Positions 36,166-48,356 are shown, counted from the first letter of the stretch. The stretch: 64,000 nt of DNA from Gnetum montanum (GCA_015680685.1 MNCI01011056.1:292814-356813); one strand, 5' to 3'. The notes: generated by a model not told the origin, from the letters alone. Translations and numbers: made by a program.

Positions 36166-37598
36166 CCCCAGCTCACATCCATGACCCTATGAACAAGTGA
36201 GTGTGCACACTTTCAAACTCCCTAGAAAACATGGGGTAGGACATTGTAGTTCTTGAATACAGTTCATGATGCTAAGAAAAAATCCTCTAAAACACATGTA
36301 GTGTCATTTCTCTTAGCATCTTGCTGATCTTCTGGAGATGTTGTTTGACATCTTACTAAACTTCTAGAGCTACCGCAACCACAACCACTCATCCTAGCAG
36401 TAGCTCTTATTGTTGGTACCTACTGCTAGATTCATCCTAGTAGTAGCCCAACCACAAGGTTGCCATCCTTTAGCCCTCATCATCATCCAAGTTCAATAGG
36501 TCTTTAGTTGTTAGGCTTCCCACCTTGCAACTGGGCTACATGATGTTTGCCTTGGGTAAGGAATCCTAAGCACCTGCATCACTGCTACTCCTAGTCTCTT
36601 TTGTGCCACCATTTCTAGCCTGCTGTTACTAGGATTTGTGCTAGCCTTTCTACTTTCAACATTGCACACCTCAGCAAAAATAATCACTACTCCAACAGTG
36701 TCTAAAGCAAGTAGGACTTTGCTCTCATTTCACTTCATGGTGATTTTTTTGGTTTTCTCTCTATTCTGTTTGTAGGATACAAGCCAAGATTTCATTCTTT
36801 AGAAATGCATTTTGCCACGAAAGCCAAGACACTACATTGCTCCTAAGTATCCACTTCAATTAACCTTGCTAATTGAGAGTACATGACCTACTTCTCCTTT
36901 GTAGCCAGTTTAGCCTCCATTCCTTATATACTTCCAATTTTTCATATCCTCTCTACAAGCTTTTCCAATGTACAATGCCCTTCCACATGTCCAACTGTCA
37001 AGTCCATGATGGACGTAACAAAACTCACCCCATGGAAAGCATCTCTAGGTAGGTCAAAACCCCACATGGATGTAACATAACTCATCTTGGGGAGAAAACA
37101 CCTATCCTACAACAATAGGTTATTTTCAAGTGAAGGTAGGTGTACGGATAAGGAAAGGCACAAAAATGCAAAAAAAAAAAAAAAAGAGAGAAGAAAGCTA
37201 AAAAAAAGTGCCTAAGAAAAATGGCACAATGTGCAACTTTACGATTACTCTGACCATAAATTAACCATCTCTAAGCACTCTAGTGAGAGGTCAAAGGATA
37301 ACAAAGAAAGACACCCATGTGTGCTAACTCCCTCATAAGCATTCTAATAAGGGATCATGCTATGGCAACAGCCTCTCAAAGCATTGCATCTCATACGCAT
37401 TTTGTCCCTGAACTTGTTTTCTCAAATCCACCCCTTACCCCTTTCCTCACATCACTCTCCCAGTACTCTCAACTGTAGTAGAGAATCATCCAAGCAAGCA
37501 CTGAAGAGCAGTGTTGGTGTCTAGTTCCTCATGGTATTTCGTATTCTTTGTTGACATCTCTCAAGAAGATCCTCTAGACATCAACAAAGAGGGGCCAT
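36166..37598 (+). other. 3' untranslated region of element C with polypurine tract
   Basis: No coding sequence is seen. The region is Pro/Ser/His-like in translation but without motifs, and has a poly(A) run near 37,170. AAAGAGGGG at 37586-37594, directly before the LTR, is a good polypurine tract for plus-strand priming. Confidence 0.55.
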
Positions 37599-39753
37599 TG
37601 AAACATCATAAATTTTAGAAATCTCATGCTCTAGTAGTCCTAGAATGTGGGCAAGGGTCCTCGCAAGCATGGTGACATGTTGGACTATGCAAAAAATATC
37701 CTCTATGGCACAATCAATGTAGCATCCAACCACAAGGCTAGTTTGCATGAAAGAGGCACTAAGAGTAGGCCACACAATGTCGCAAATTTCCTATTGCATG
37801 GGTTGATAGGCTAGCTCCACCCTCTAGCTCACCTAGCTTGACACTTGACCTAGCTAACAATCTACCTAGGGACCATGCTAGGAGCTATCAAAGGTACTTA
37901 GGATGAATGAAATAGTTCAGCAAGTGTTCTAACTACAAGACCTGCTACACTCCAAAGCGTAGCAAGCCTTGGGGAGATTGATTGCACATAACAAATGTAG
38001 ATTGACAATAATTCAATCCTTTAGGATATCTACCCCACTTCATCCTTGATGCATGAGTAACATGACACAACAAAAATGTGGAAAATTTTGTTATAAATCC
38101 TCTTCACTCAAGTGCTATGCTATGCTATGCTACGTAGCATAGTAGAGATACACTCTACCAATACTCCTATTCAAATGGCTTTGATGGAGTAGGAAAATTT
38201 TCCCATGCTTCAATCATTGAACTGGTTTTCTCTACTGACATACTAGGACATGGTTAACATCTGGTAACCAAATTTTTGCAAGATTGAGTCAAAATCCAAG
38301 ACTAATTGGGTGCTACACTGTGCTACACTACATAGTGTAGCATAGCATAACAAGGAAAAAATGTATGAAGGCCATCTACAAATTGGTTTTAGCAAGAAGA
38401 TTGCACTTGGTCACACTTCAACCTCCATGACTGACTATCCCACTTCACCCTCAGGCTTCAAGCAAGGTTTCTTGATAAAGCATTGCAAGATCAAATGAGT
38501 ATGCATGTCATAGTGAGGATGAAAAAAATTAAAGTGTCCCAAGGATGAACTCAGTACCTCCCAGTACACTTCAACATGAAAGAGAGGGTTGTAGTTACTT
38601 GCCTATCCAGGCCTCAAATAGGTATTTTTGGCTTTTAGGCAAGATTTCTTTCAAGATCGGCGACTACGCTACACAGTGTAGCACAGTGTAGCGTGTGGGT
38701 GCCTATGCTATGCTAATATACTAGGTAGTGTATTTAGTGTAACACTCACATGGGAGCCTCAAGAAATCTTTGATTATCTTTAGAACTTGTTGGCAACACT
38801 TACTCTCATCTCGGCATATCTTCAAAGGGAAAAATTAGCAAGCTTGCTTTGTTTTGCACCCCCTAACTATTCCCAAAGTTGTCCCTACACTTGGCCTTGC
38901 TCGCCAGAGAAAGGAAGATATAGTCTTGGAGCACAAGATCCACTTTGCATGCATTGTTGGTAGTTTTCTTGTAACAAACATGATAGCTCACTAGACTCTA
39001 GCACATGCAGCTAGAACAGTATGGTCATGGCGTAGCAGGTTTCACAGCCAACATCACACAACATCATGGCATAGTCATGTTTTAACTCTGTGGGACCTAG
39101 GATACATGGCATCAAAACCATGTTTTTCTCTTACTATTGGCTCTATAAATACCTTAGAAAACAATGTTCAAAGGATTGGCTTTTGGAATGGTTGGCTTTT
39201 GGACTCATCTTTCCTGTGGTTAGCTTTTGGCATTTTTATCGTGGTTGGATTTTGAGCATGTTTGGCATTCTAGCATTTTGGCTTCCTAGCAATTAGTTGT
39301 GACAAGGAGACTAGCAAGTAGAAGGCTTTTGTTAGTAAGCTATTGATAGTAGTTTAAGGAGCTATGACCATACTACTTTTTTGCAAGATATGTCTATCCA
39401 CATTGCCATCTATTGTACACATTGTTCAGTCAAGCAAAGATCAAATCCCCCGATCTTGGGGTGGTGCACTTTCTCACCCAAGCCTACTTCACTTTTTTTT
39501 GTTATTTTCATATTTTGCATTATTCTCAATTGCTTTATTTATTGCTCATAGCATCAATGCACATACAACATCTTTAAAACCAATGTTTATGGAAAGTGAT
39601 TGTACACTAATTAAGTCCTTGTCTAATCAACCAGACCGTTTAGGGCACCCCACATCTATTTACATCCAGCATGGCCCTTGCATAGATCTAGGGTTAGGCT
39701 ATATACTTGGTGACCTCTTGGTGTTCTAGCCATCAACGTTTTCGATCGCTATT
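37599..39753 (+). repeat. 3' LTR of element C
   Basis: Pairs with 18183-20392. The TATA box is at 39144-39151. It holds the best-preserved copy of the 18-bp palindrome (38125-38142). It is joined at its right edge to the gag of element B. Divergence from the 5' LTR is about 15% in sampled stretches by eye. Confidence 0.9.
38125..38142. repeat. Perfect 18-bp palindrome CTATGCTACGTAGCATAG
   Basis: The sequence equals its own reverse complement. Less perfect versions, with CG changed to TG or CA, occur at the matching point of the other LTR (about 18,707-18,724) and near 18,906. Confidence 0.8.
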
Positions 39754-41790
39754 GCAAGGTTACCAACCACTAATGTGTCTAAGGGCTTTGGTGGATTGCA
39801 AGGTCAGAAGAAGGGTATTTTCTTTATTTGTGGTTCTGACCTGCTAGATGGATTAACAAATTGAAGTTTAACTACCCTCATAGCATTTCCTTACTATGGT
39901 TTAGCAGGCAATTCACCCTACATGGATGAAATAGGTGGTAGTTTTGTAGAATGTGGAAGAGTAGGTGCAGGAACAAGAGCTACCTAAGGGTAGTAGGTGG
40001 CATCCCTCCATGGATAGGATGATTGGTATGTTTTAGGAGGGTAGTGGTGAGGTTGGTACGTAGCAATATGACTAGAGGAGTCCCTTGGAGATGAAGGTTG
40101 TTGAACATAGTAACCATAGAGATTTGGTTGTCGGTAGCAGTATTGCTATCTTGGAGGTGATAATGTCCACAATTGTGGTTGTTTCCATTGCTAGTACATT
40201 TCATAGGATTGCAAAGGAGTTCCAGTTGGAGAGTATTATTGTGGTTAGTGTAATTATCAAGGATTTCCTTGTGGAAAAGACAATCTTTTGACCATTTTCA
40301 TTTGTGCAAGTTGTGAATGTAAGACATACATCCCAGATTCCTACAAGTGTTATACAACTAGACAACATCCCTTAGGATGTTCATACTGGAAAACATTACA
40401 TTCACCATCATCATATGAATTGCTATCTATAACCATCACTTATGAAACCATTTTACCTTTACCCATAGATATGGTGCATTTATCTTCCTTATGTCTTTGA
40501 TGCTCATGCTCACCGCTTTGCTCCTTGGACTCTTCAATAATTTTTAGAATAACTTGAAACCTATTGTCCATGGAGTCGCATAATTGATCAATCTTAGCCA
40601 TGATTTCTAATTGGAATTTCTGGAATGTTAAGGTTTTTTGATTAACCACCTCATCTATAGCGAATTCATCCTCACTATCACAAAATATGACCTGCTTTTT
40701 TCAAATATAAGGATCTCTGTTGTATTCTTCTGCATTTTCATGTTTTCTCAATTCTTCCTTTTCCTTGGCTACCTACTCAATTAATTTTTGAATCCAATGA
40801 AGAATCAATTCTGTTAATCTTCCTTTGGCATAAACACCAAGGATTTTTCTGGTTTCAAATCGTAACTCATCTATGATATAGCGAAGGTGATCAAGCTGAG
40901 AGTATCCATGGCCAGGACACCTATGCAATAGAGAGTAGTATTGGCCAATAGTAGCATCCAAGGGTTCATGATTCCCTTGTTTCCACCCTTGAATTTTTTT
41001 CTTAGATTTAATACTTTGGAGTACATTTGATATTTTTCATTGAATAATTCGAACATCACACTCCATCGCTTGATTGATTCTAGTTCCAAGGATTGATACC
41101 AACTTTTTGCTTTCTTTATAAGTGTCCTTGGAAATAATTTTAGCTTTTGAAAATCATTCAAGGCACACACATCTTGGAATGCTTGAAGATTATTTTGTGG
41201 ATCAACATCATATCCTCCCTCTAATAGAGAAATATTTTTCATATCAAGCCTCTTAATTCAACTATCCTTCATGTGCCTAGTTGGAATCCTCATAGCCTTT
41301 GCAATATTTAACATGCCCCAACTAGGAAGTAGAGGTTCATCAAGGCCATGATGGTAGTGCCTATGTTTTTCCCTACTAGCCCTTCTTTCTTGATGATGGA
41401 CCTCTCCGAATTTCCCATGTCTTTGGTCACAACTGTCCTGATGATCCCTTCTGTTATTCTGGTCCTGTTGATCACCCCCATCATGGTTATTTCTTTTATG
41501 GTCACGATCTGAACCAGATGAAGAAGAAGAAGATGATGAAGAAGGGGAACTTGCTCCACATTGATGCCTATCATTCTTCCTCTAATTCTTGTAATCATGA
41601 TCACAATCATGATCTCCTTTGTCTCCCTTTTCTTGACTTGCTACATTTTTGTAATTGGATCTATTTTGACCAGAACCTGTATTGTGGATTGTGGATTGTA
41701 CATTCTAGTTGAGGGCTTCTTAAACAATGTCAAAGAGAGAGGAATCAGTAAAGAAATTATTTCCTTCATCAATTGGGCCAAGCAAAGGTG
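39754..41790 (-). pseudogene. Gag relic of element B
   Basis: On the minus strand the N-terminal part (about 41,600-41,300) is Ser/His/Arg/Asp-rich. The capsid-like core is open for 123 codons: MKNISLLEGGYDVDPQNNLQ, LKLFPRTLIKKAKSWYQSLE, RWSVMFELFNEKYQMYSKVL and NLRKKFKGG. A tail with Gln/Asn/His-rich pieces (about 40,650-39,980) runs up to element C. The core is the reference by which the gags of A and D were recognised. Protease follows on the far side of C. Confidence 0.82.
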
Positions 41791-42273
41791 GAAATATGTT
41801 TGACCCCTTGCCCTTCACAAGCTAGTGTTGATACCTTAATTTTTGTGCTTCAGTGGGATGATAATCCCTTGAGTCAAGATCTCACATCTCGTATTCTCCA
41901 TGGAGTTGTTGAATCCCATGTCATATGAGCATTAGCTAGAACATTGCTAGAATATATTGATCATATGGAAACATAATTTTGCCTTCCATATCATGCCACC
42001 ACATCAATTCATCTTAATGTAAGATTAAGGTAAAGTCCAGTACATACTCATTAGGATGAGCATATAGCACCTGGTATTGTTGAGGCACCTAACTACCCTA
42101 GGCAGCGATGGGCTCCTATAAGAACAATAAATTTTGTGTTAATAAATAGTTTTTAGTTAATATTTAACTTAATGATAATAATTTTTTTTATTTTCATAGG
42201 ATTTGACTCTTAGGGTTTGAACAACAAGGTTGCTACATTTCACTAGGTTTAGATAGCACATGAAGAACTCCAG

Positions 42274-42291
42274 TCCTTGGCAATGATGCTA
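42274..42291 (-). promoter_or_regulatory. Primer binding site of element B, decayed tRNA-Asp type
   Basis: The minus-strand TAGCATCATTGCCAAGGA lies one base after the LTR. Every difference from the Tat/Athila-type tRNA-Asp site TGGCGCCGTTGCCGGGGA is a transition of the C-to-T or G-to-A kind. Confidence 0.65.
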
Positions 42292-42292
42292 A

Positions 42293-43167
42293 TGATGACC
42301 ATCAAGGTACCCCTATGCCCAACCATATGAATCAAAATTGTTCACTTACAATCTAGTTGAATTTCATAGACTATAATTACAAAGTACAGTAGAGCTAAAT
42401 AGTGTGTGCATGTTGTTCATTCATTATCTTCCCACTGCCACTTATGAAATGCAATTGTATGGTTAAGTGTGACTAAGGCATAGGATTTTTATTATTTTGT
42501 GTTTTATGGAATTAATTACCTAGAACAAGAATAAAAATAATAGTGATTAAAAGTAAGAGCGATTAATTGCACAGTAAGCTATAGTCTAATCTAGCTTAAC
42601 ATAAGTAACCGTTCTCACTTCCCGAACACATCCTGAAGTTTGTGTGAACAATACTAGGCTATCAAATGCTAATCATTTCTAAGCTACCAAGTGTCACACA
42701 TATGCTCAAATGGGTTGTGCTTGTGTATCTTAATAAGTTTTTTAATTAATCAAAATTAAGTACTGCATAAATAACATTAATGTAAATTTCATGAAATACT
42801 GCATAAGAAAGAAAATATCAAGTGCTATAAGGAATGGATCAAAGAGCTCATCTTTATTGCCAGCACAATGGTATGGTTAGGTACATCAATTCTTGAATAA
42901 AGATCCATTGACACTTAGACCTCCTACTATAGGCACTTGGAAAATATTATAACTTTCAAATGGACAAACTGCAAGAGTCTCGCTACTTGATTGCTAAAAA
43001 CTTCCTCCCAATTCTGCACCCAGGCACTGTATTTATAGACCTGAGAGTAACCCTACAATATAGAATGTATGATATCACATCTTGGGCCATGATATTGGGT
43101 ACATGATATCATGTACCCAATATCATGGCCACCCCAATATTAAAGTGATGAAAAACACAATTTATCA
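42293..43167 (-). repeat. 5' LTR of element B
   Basis: Pairs with 11768-12644. On the minus strand it starts TGATAAATTGTGTTTTTCAT and ends with a GGTCATCA-type terminus next to the primer site. The TATA box is at 43030-43037, and GATATC-rich U3 copies lie upstream of it. Confidence 0.9.
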
Positions 43168-43172
43168 CTAGT
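43168..43172. repeat. Target site duplication (right) of element B
   Basis: CTAGT, identical to 11763-11767. Element D sequence continues on its right side. Confidence 0.7.
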
Positions 43173-43656
43173 GGTGTATGATTGTGGTTTAATAGTTTCA
43201 TTTTTGGGATCTTAGTTGGGTTCATTTTCTTAGGATTAGAATTAATAAATGAATCAGATTGTTCCATGCATATCTTGGATAGTTTAACATTCTCAGGTGT
43301 TAACCACCAGGTGTCTCTTGGTTTAATGGCTCCTACTCTCTCTTGTATGCACACTTGTTTTTCACATTTGTTGTGGATCAGTGTAATGACCATGTTGACA
43401 TTCTAGAAGGTCAGTCCACAACTACATGTTTCTTTTTAGTAGTAATGCATGAAATCTATTGCATGTGTATGGCTTTGTGCTTGTCTTCCTTAGAGAGTTC
43501 AACAAATAAATCTCCCATACTTAACTTAGCATTGATTATGCTAAGTTATACCCTCCACATGATAATTGGAAATTCCTTATCTTCATTTTTCACATTGATT
43601 AAAAGAAATTATATTGAATAAGATCACCTATTGATAATAGTCACCACATCCTCTAT
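43173..43656 (-). pseudogene. Protease-RT linker relic of element D
   Basis: An open piece of about 94 codons reads CEKQVCIQERVGAIKPRDTW and SDSFINSNPKKMNPTKIPKM, the poorly conserved spacer between protease and RT. It stops at element B. Confidence 0.5.
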
Positions 43657-43905
43657 CTATCGCAAAGGAATGATGACAAACTGATTTGCAAGCTCTAACT
43701 TTATATTGCACTCCTTTAAGGGTGGTAGGTTCCATGCTTGATATGTTTCATAAGAGATCAAATTTACCCCATTACCTAAGTCTAATAGAGAATTGCATGG
43801 TAAATTTCCAGCTACTCTTAGATAAATCAAAGGAACACCTTGATCAATTATTTTCTTAGGGAGTGGTCTTTTCTTTCTCAAATTTTTGACTATTTTTGTA
43901 AGCAT
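43657..43905 (-). pseudogene. Protease relic of element D
   Basis: 82 codons: KIIDQGVPLIYLRVAGNLPC, then NSLLDLGNGVNLISYETYQA, WNLPPLKECNIKLELANQFV. The catalytic Asp is kept (D-L-G in place of D-S/T-G). It is the most intact protease of this family in the window and confirms the reading of the copies in A and B. Confidence 0.85.
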
Positions 43906-44249
43906 GATAATCTACATGTTTATGTTTGACGATGATGGAAGCTTGTGGTTGGTAAGAGAATCAATTGTGAAAGAAGATAGTCTCGATGTAGTCCTAATTC
44001 TACTAGCCTTTGTAGGACTTATCCTAAAGAAAGGATGTTTCTTCAATTGGTCCTTAGTATTGTTGGTCATATCTTCTATCTGTAGATTTACTACCCTTGC
44101 AGCTTTCCTTTGTTATGATTGTGATGGTAATTCACCTTGCATAGTAGGTGGTGGTACTACTAGAAAATGAGTTGCATGTTGATTTCAAGAGTCAACTATT
44201 GATGAATGCATATATGAGTTTGGATCTATCCTTGGTGGTGTTGATCTAT

Positions 44250-46480
44250 AGTACTCCATGGGGTAGTATTGTGGAGTTTAGATAGAAGCATTACTAGGAG
44301 CAATTGTTGGATGTAGTATCCATGAGGATCAAGATGTAGATATGGATACTACTAGGGTGGTAGTGGCATATCCCATGATTAGGGTTGTTTCCACTATTGA
44401 TGGTACTACTCCTATGGCTATGGATAGGCTCCCCTAGGATAGTATGTTGGTTGGAAGTTCTTCTTGTAGTTACCTTAAGGATAAGATAACATTCTGGGCA
44501 TTTTTTTCTTAACAAATTTAGTATTAAGTGCATATGCCCCCATTTCCTATAAATGTGTCATTTCTAGAAAACATCCCTTGGGATGTTCATATTGACACAC
44601 AACACATCCTTCCTCATTAGTGGAGATAGTGTTTGAACACTCAACAACTAAACCCACTTTTCCCTTTCATCCAAAATCTTTCTTCTTTTTCTTATCTTTT
44701 CCCTTTCCAAAGGTTTTCTTTTCTCTCTTCTCTACAATATTTAGGGCTATTGTACATCTCTCATCAACTAAGTCCCACATTTTTGCTACATGTGCTACTA
44801 CATTAGTGAAAATTTTTTGGATTGGTAGATTTTTCTTTTGAATCTCCTAATCCAAGATCTCATCCTCCTGTGTGTCACAAACTTGTGCATCCCTTTTCCT
44901 AATAGATGGATCTCTATTGTACTCTTCAACTGATTCTCTTTTTCATAATTCATGTTCCTCATTGGCCACTTGATCAATTAATCTCTAGATTCAATGAAAA
45001 ATCATTTCATATAGTCAAACTTGGGCATAAATCCCAAGGGTCTCCTTGGTCTTATTTTGTAATCAATCTACAATGTTCCTTAGTTGCTTCCACTATGAGA
45101 ATCCATAGCCTAGTCATATGTGTAGTAGTGAATAGTATCTATCCATTACTACATCAAGGGTTTCATGAGTCACTTACTTTCATCCTTGGATTTGTTTCCT
45201 TAAGTTAAAGATCCATGAGTAGGTTTGGTACTTATCATTGAAGATCTCTAACATGGTACTCCATCTTCTAATTGATTTAGGTTTGAGTGATCTATACTAG
45301 CTCTCTACCTTTTTTACAAGTGTTCTTGGGAATAACTTCAACTTTTTCCAATCCCTTTCAATGTTCTATAGGATCTAGGCATCATGGAAAACTTAGAGGT
45401 GATGTTGTGAATTAACAATATAACCACCTTTAAATATTATCATGTTATTCATATTAAACCATTTGATATGACTATCCCTCACTTGCCTGGATGGTATGTG
45501 TATAGATTCTTGGATCTTTATCATTCTATGGGTTTCCATCATGGGTTCATCATCATAATTAGGTTTGTACACTATGTTATAGTAGTGCCTCCTTCTATGC
45601 TCTTCCCTTTTATTATCCTCTCTTTGACGCCTTCATCTTCTTTGCTCATATCCTTCATCTTCTGAATCAAAATGTCTTGAATGATGGTCATGAGTCCTTC
45701 TTTCTTCTCTATCCTAATCTTAATACTTATATCTTCTACTTTCAAAGTCCACCAATGATCATCATGAGGTGAATGAGATAGTAGGATAATAATGCCAACT
45801 TGTCATCCTTTCATGAGTCCTATGTTGTCCTTTGCAAGGCCTAATAGAAACTCTTGGGTTTGAGTCTTACTTACACTTTGAGTTAGTAACCTCCCTCCTA
45901 GGTATCTCTGCTAGAGTAGAATGAAATTAAACTTTATCAAGTTCCTCAAGTCTGATGATAGGTATTTTTGAAGGCTCTTCATGATTCTGATGGAGTTGTT
46001 CTATAATGAATGCATCAACCTTCAGTTCTTCCAAGATAACAAAAGTGTTAGCCTATTTTCATTTTTTGTGTTCATGTTGAATTTTCATAGCAGCATCTTT
46101 TTTCATTTTCTCCTTTATGGGTTCATAGGGTCTTGTCATGTGATGAGCGACATGGTACCCTTCCGAAATTTAATCCAAATGCATTCCCCTTAAGGTAGTT
46201 TGAAGAATGCTAAGTGCTGCATGTTCTAGAGATAGGACTATGTTTCCTTGCATGTATTTCCACCTCATTTGTCTATCTTGATGGAAGATAAAAGTAAAAT
46301 TTGGATGATAATGAATAGTGTAAGCATAAGGGATTCTTGTTTACATTAGCATCCCCAATTCTTCTTCTTTATTAATTCTATCATTGCTTCTCTTTGATTT
46401 CTTAGTAGGTGATGTTGTATTCTTGTTTGAAGGCATATTATTGTTTAAGAAATTTTTTTAAGTATGCTTATTTTAGAGTT
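44250..46480 (-). pseudogene. Gag relic of element D
   Basis: In the minus orientation, residues such as LKLFPRTLVKKV and RRWSTMLEIFNDKYQTY (about 45,380-45,200) match the B gag core. The His/Asn-rich tail (INSGNNPNHGICHYHPSSIH) lies at about 44,340-44,450. Low-complexity charged sequence fills the N-terminal part. Frameshifts and stops are frequent. Confidence 0.7.
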
Positions 46481-46549
46481 ATTAATTTTAACATTAAGTT
46501 TTGATACAATGAACTTTGTGAAATCAATTACTCAACATAGATTGACTAG

Positions 46550-46567
46550 TCCTTGGAAACGACACCA
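46550..46567 (-). promoter_or_regulatory. Primer binding site of element D, tRNA-Asp type
   Basis: The minus-strand TGGTGTCGTTTCCAAGGA starts one base after the LTR and differs from the tRNA-Asp type site by four transitions and one transversion. It is better preserved than the site of element B. Confidence 0.7.
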
Positions 46568-46568
46568 A

Positions 46569-47429
46569 TGATGAGTGGTGGAGCAATTTAACACCCAACC
46601 ATATAAGTCACAAGTGTTCACACATGACCAAATCATAATCCATGGATCAGGCAATGTGATTATCCTAGTAATTTATTTAAGTTCATGACCATTGTCTTCC
46701 CACATGAGCTAGTGAAATCTATGGGTATGATTTAACTCAGAGTAAGGTATATGATATTTTGATGTTGTAGGGTCATTATTACTCCTTGTGAAATGTTGAA
46801 ATAAAAAGAGTTTCTAAGTATAACTAAAATAGTAAATAAATCTATTATATCCTAAGGTGATTAGTATCTAATATTGATCTTCCATACACATCATGGGCTT
46901 TGTGTAACTACTACTAAAATTACCAAGTACTTTGCTACTAGGAAAACTAAGCAACTACACTACTGGATTACCAAGCAATTACACATAAGTGCTTGACATT
47001 AGTTGTACTCATTTCACTTAACAATAGTAATGGTAAAGTGCATGAAAAAGTAAACATGAACTACGGAAATAGTAAACATTATTCTAAGTAAAATAGTAAA
47101 CTAGGATAATGCTTCAATAGTATAAAATAGCTCAATCTTTATTGCCAGTCCCACTTGTGTTTAAGTAGAAGATGATTGAATAAAGACTTTGTACACTGCA
47201 TCACACTATACTATGGGCCTTCACACTTCTAGGTACTTAGAACTAAAATCATAAAAACAACCTAAAAGAGTCTAGTTACTATCGAATAAACAATTCTATG
47301 GATCCGTGTGCTTAAGTGATGTATTTATAGGCTAGTATGCATCCTTTTATATAGCATGAATGGTAACATAGCTAGTGTTACGACATTGTATATCCAATAT
47401 CACAGTCCTTGAAAAACTTGACTTTATCA
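46569..47429 (-). repeat. 5' LTR of element D
   Basis: 861 bp, on the minus strand from TGATAAAGTCAAG to ...CCACTCATCA, with CTATAAATACATC as TATA box (47322-47329). It is distinctly diverged from the B LTRs but keeps the GTGAACACTTGTG..TATGGTTGGGTGT end block. Confidence 0.85.
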
Positions 47430-47870
47430 GTAATGGAGTGGAAATATTCATGGTTGATTTTTCCACTTATGGGATAGACTTCAAACAAGAATTACAGTAA
47501 TTAGAGTAGGTTTCAAAAAGATGTGTTGAAAATAATCTAAAGCTCAATTGGTAGAAAATCCATTTAGTGGTCCAAGATGGTATTATTATGAGACATAAAG
47601 TATCTTAAAAAAGAATAGAGGTAGATCCTGATAAGATAAGAGTCATTCAAAATATTACTCAGAGAAAATAGATTGTTAAAGATGTTAGATTATTCTTTGG
47701 CCATATAGGATATTATAGAAGGTTAATTGAAAATTTTTTAAAGATAGAAAAGCTACTAATAGAATTATCAAAGAAAGATACACCATTCCAATGGACAACA
47801 CAATGTGAAAAGGCATTCAAAACATTGAAACATAAGTTGACTAAAATACTAATCCTTCAAGCTTAGGCTT
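47430..47870 (+). pseudogene. Reverse transcriptase C-terminal relic of element E
   Basis: The first readable residues are VEIFMVDFSTYG, the FMDDVSTYG box with the first catalytic Asp now Val. KVDPDKIR-type connection residues follow (VDPDKIRVIQNIT), then IGYYRRLIENFLKIEKL and LSKKDTPFQWTTQCEKAF. The 5' two thirds of RT are absent because element D is inserted there. Confidence 0.8.
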
Positions 47871-48270
47871 GGTATAAGCCCTTCCACATTATGATATATG
47901 CTTCAAACTACACACTAGGTGTAGTACTAACTTAACTTGATGATAAGAAAAGACCATATTACATAGACTATGCTAGTATAAGCATTACTAGGACACAACT
48001 TAATTACACCACTATAGAAAAGGAGCTTATGACCATAGTGTACACATTTGAAAAATTAAAACATTATGTGCTTGGATACCCTATTTATGTCCACATGGAT
48101 CATAGTGCTATTAGGTTTGTGATGAATAAAGTAGTGTTTAGTCCAAGGGTGATATGATGACCTATGATATTACAAGAGTTTGACATTGATATGATAGAAA
48201 AGAAAGGAACAAAAAATATTGTAGCTTATCATTTGTTAAGACTAAGATGGAAACCATGAGAATAAGATGA
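47871..48270 (+). pseudogene. RNase H relic of element E
   Basis: MIYASNYTLGVVL, RPYYIDYASISI, LNYTTIEKELMTIVYTFEK (catalytic Glu kept), YVLGYPIYVHMDHSAIRF, LQEFDIDMIEKKGTKNIVAY. One or two stops only; this is the least decayed RNase H of this family in the window. Confidence 0.83.
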
Positions 48271-48356
48271 ACCATTATTAGACCAATTTCTCAATGAAAA
48301 CTTGTTTACAAAGATAAAAATGATAATCAACTCAATAGAAAAGTCATGGATTAGTG

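Larger units (their letters stand above)
18183..39753 (+). mobile_element. Element C: Tat/Ogre-like gypsy retrotransposon, 21.6 kb
   Basis: It is bounded by direct repeats of 2210 and 2155 bp beginning TGAAACA and ending near CGCTACA/CGCTATT. Flanks are GTAGG and GCAAG, possibly one decayed 5-bp duplication. The plus-strand order is LTR, primer site, gag, protease, putative 7.9-kb intron, RT, RNase H, second RNase H, integrase, repeat-rich 3' region, polypurine tract, LTR. Very long LTRs, a PR-RT intron, the extra RNase H and internal tandem repeats are hallmarks of the Tat/Ogre lineage. It splits element B between gag and protease. Confidence 0.88.
11768..43167 (-). mobile_element. Element B: 31.4-kb nested gypsy element, minus strand
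   Basis: It is bounded by two similar LTRs (877 and 875 bp) with identical flanking CTAGT. On the minus strand the order is 5' LTR, primer site, gag, [21.6-kb insertion of element C], protease, RT, RNase H, integrase, long non-coding tract, 3' LTR. Removing C leaves about 9.8 kb, a normal size. A 137-base sample of the LTR pair is about 86% identical by eye, mostly transitions, so the insertion is old. It sits inside element D. Confidence 0.85.
43168..47429 (-). mobile_element. Element D: 5' part of a minus-strand gypsy element
   Basis: The 5' LTR, primer site, gag and protease are present in order; RT, RNase H and integrase are not. It belongs to the same family as A and B. Element B is inserted at its left edge, 490 bases past the protease. 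The piece at 11360-11767 is the likely continuation. Its own LTR interrupts the RT of element E, so it was inserted into E. Confidence 0.8.

Noticed and set aside
37165-37190. Poly(A) run as a possible retroposed mRNA end
   Set aside because: No upstream processed gene and no target duplication; it lies within the 3' region of element C.
41308-41610. 100-codon minus-strand ORF rich in Ile/Thr/Met
   Set aside because: It is an out-of-frame reading of the Ser/His/Arg-rich N-terminal part of the element B gag.
43343-44170. Plus-strand ORFs of 74-94 codons with Cys and hydrophobic runs
   Set aside because: Shadows of the minus-strand protease and linker of element D.
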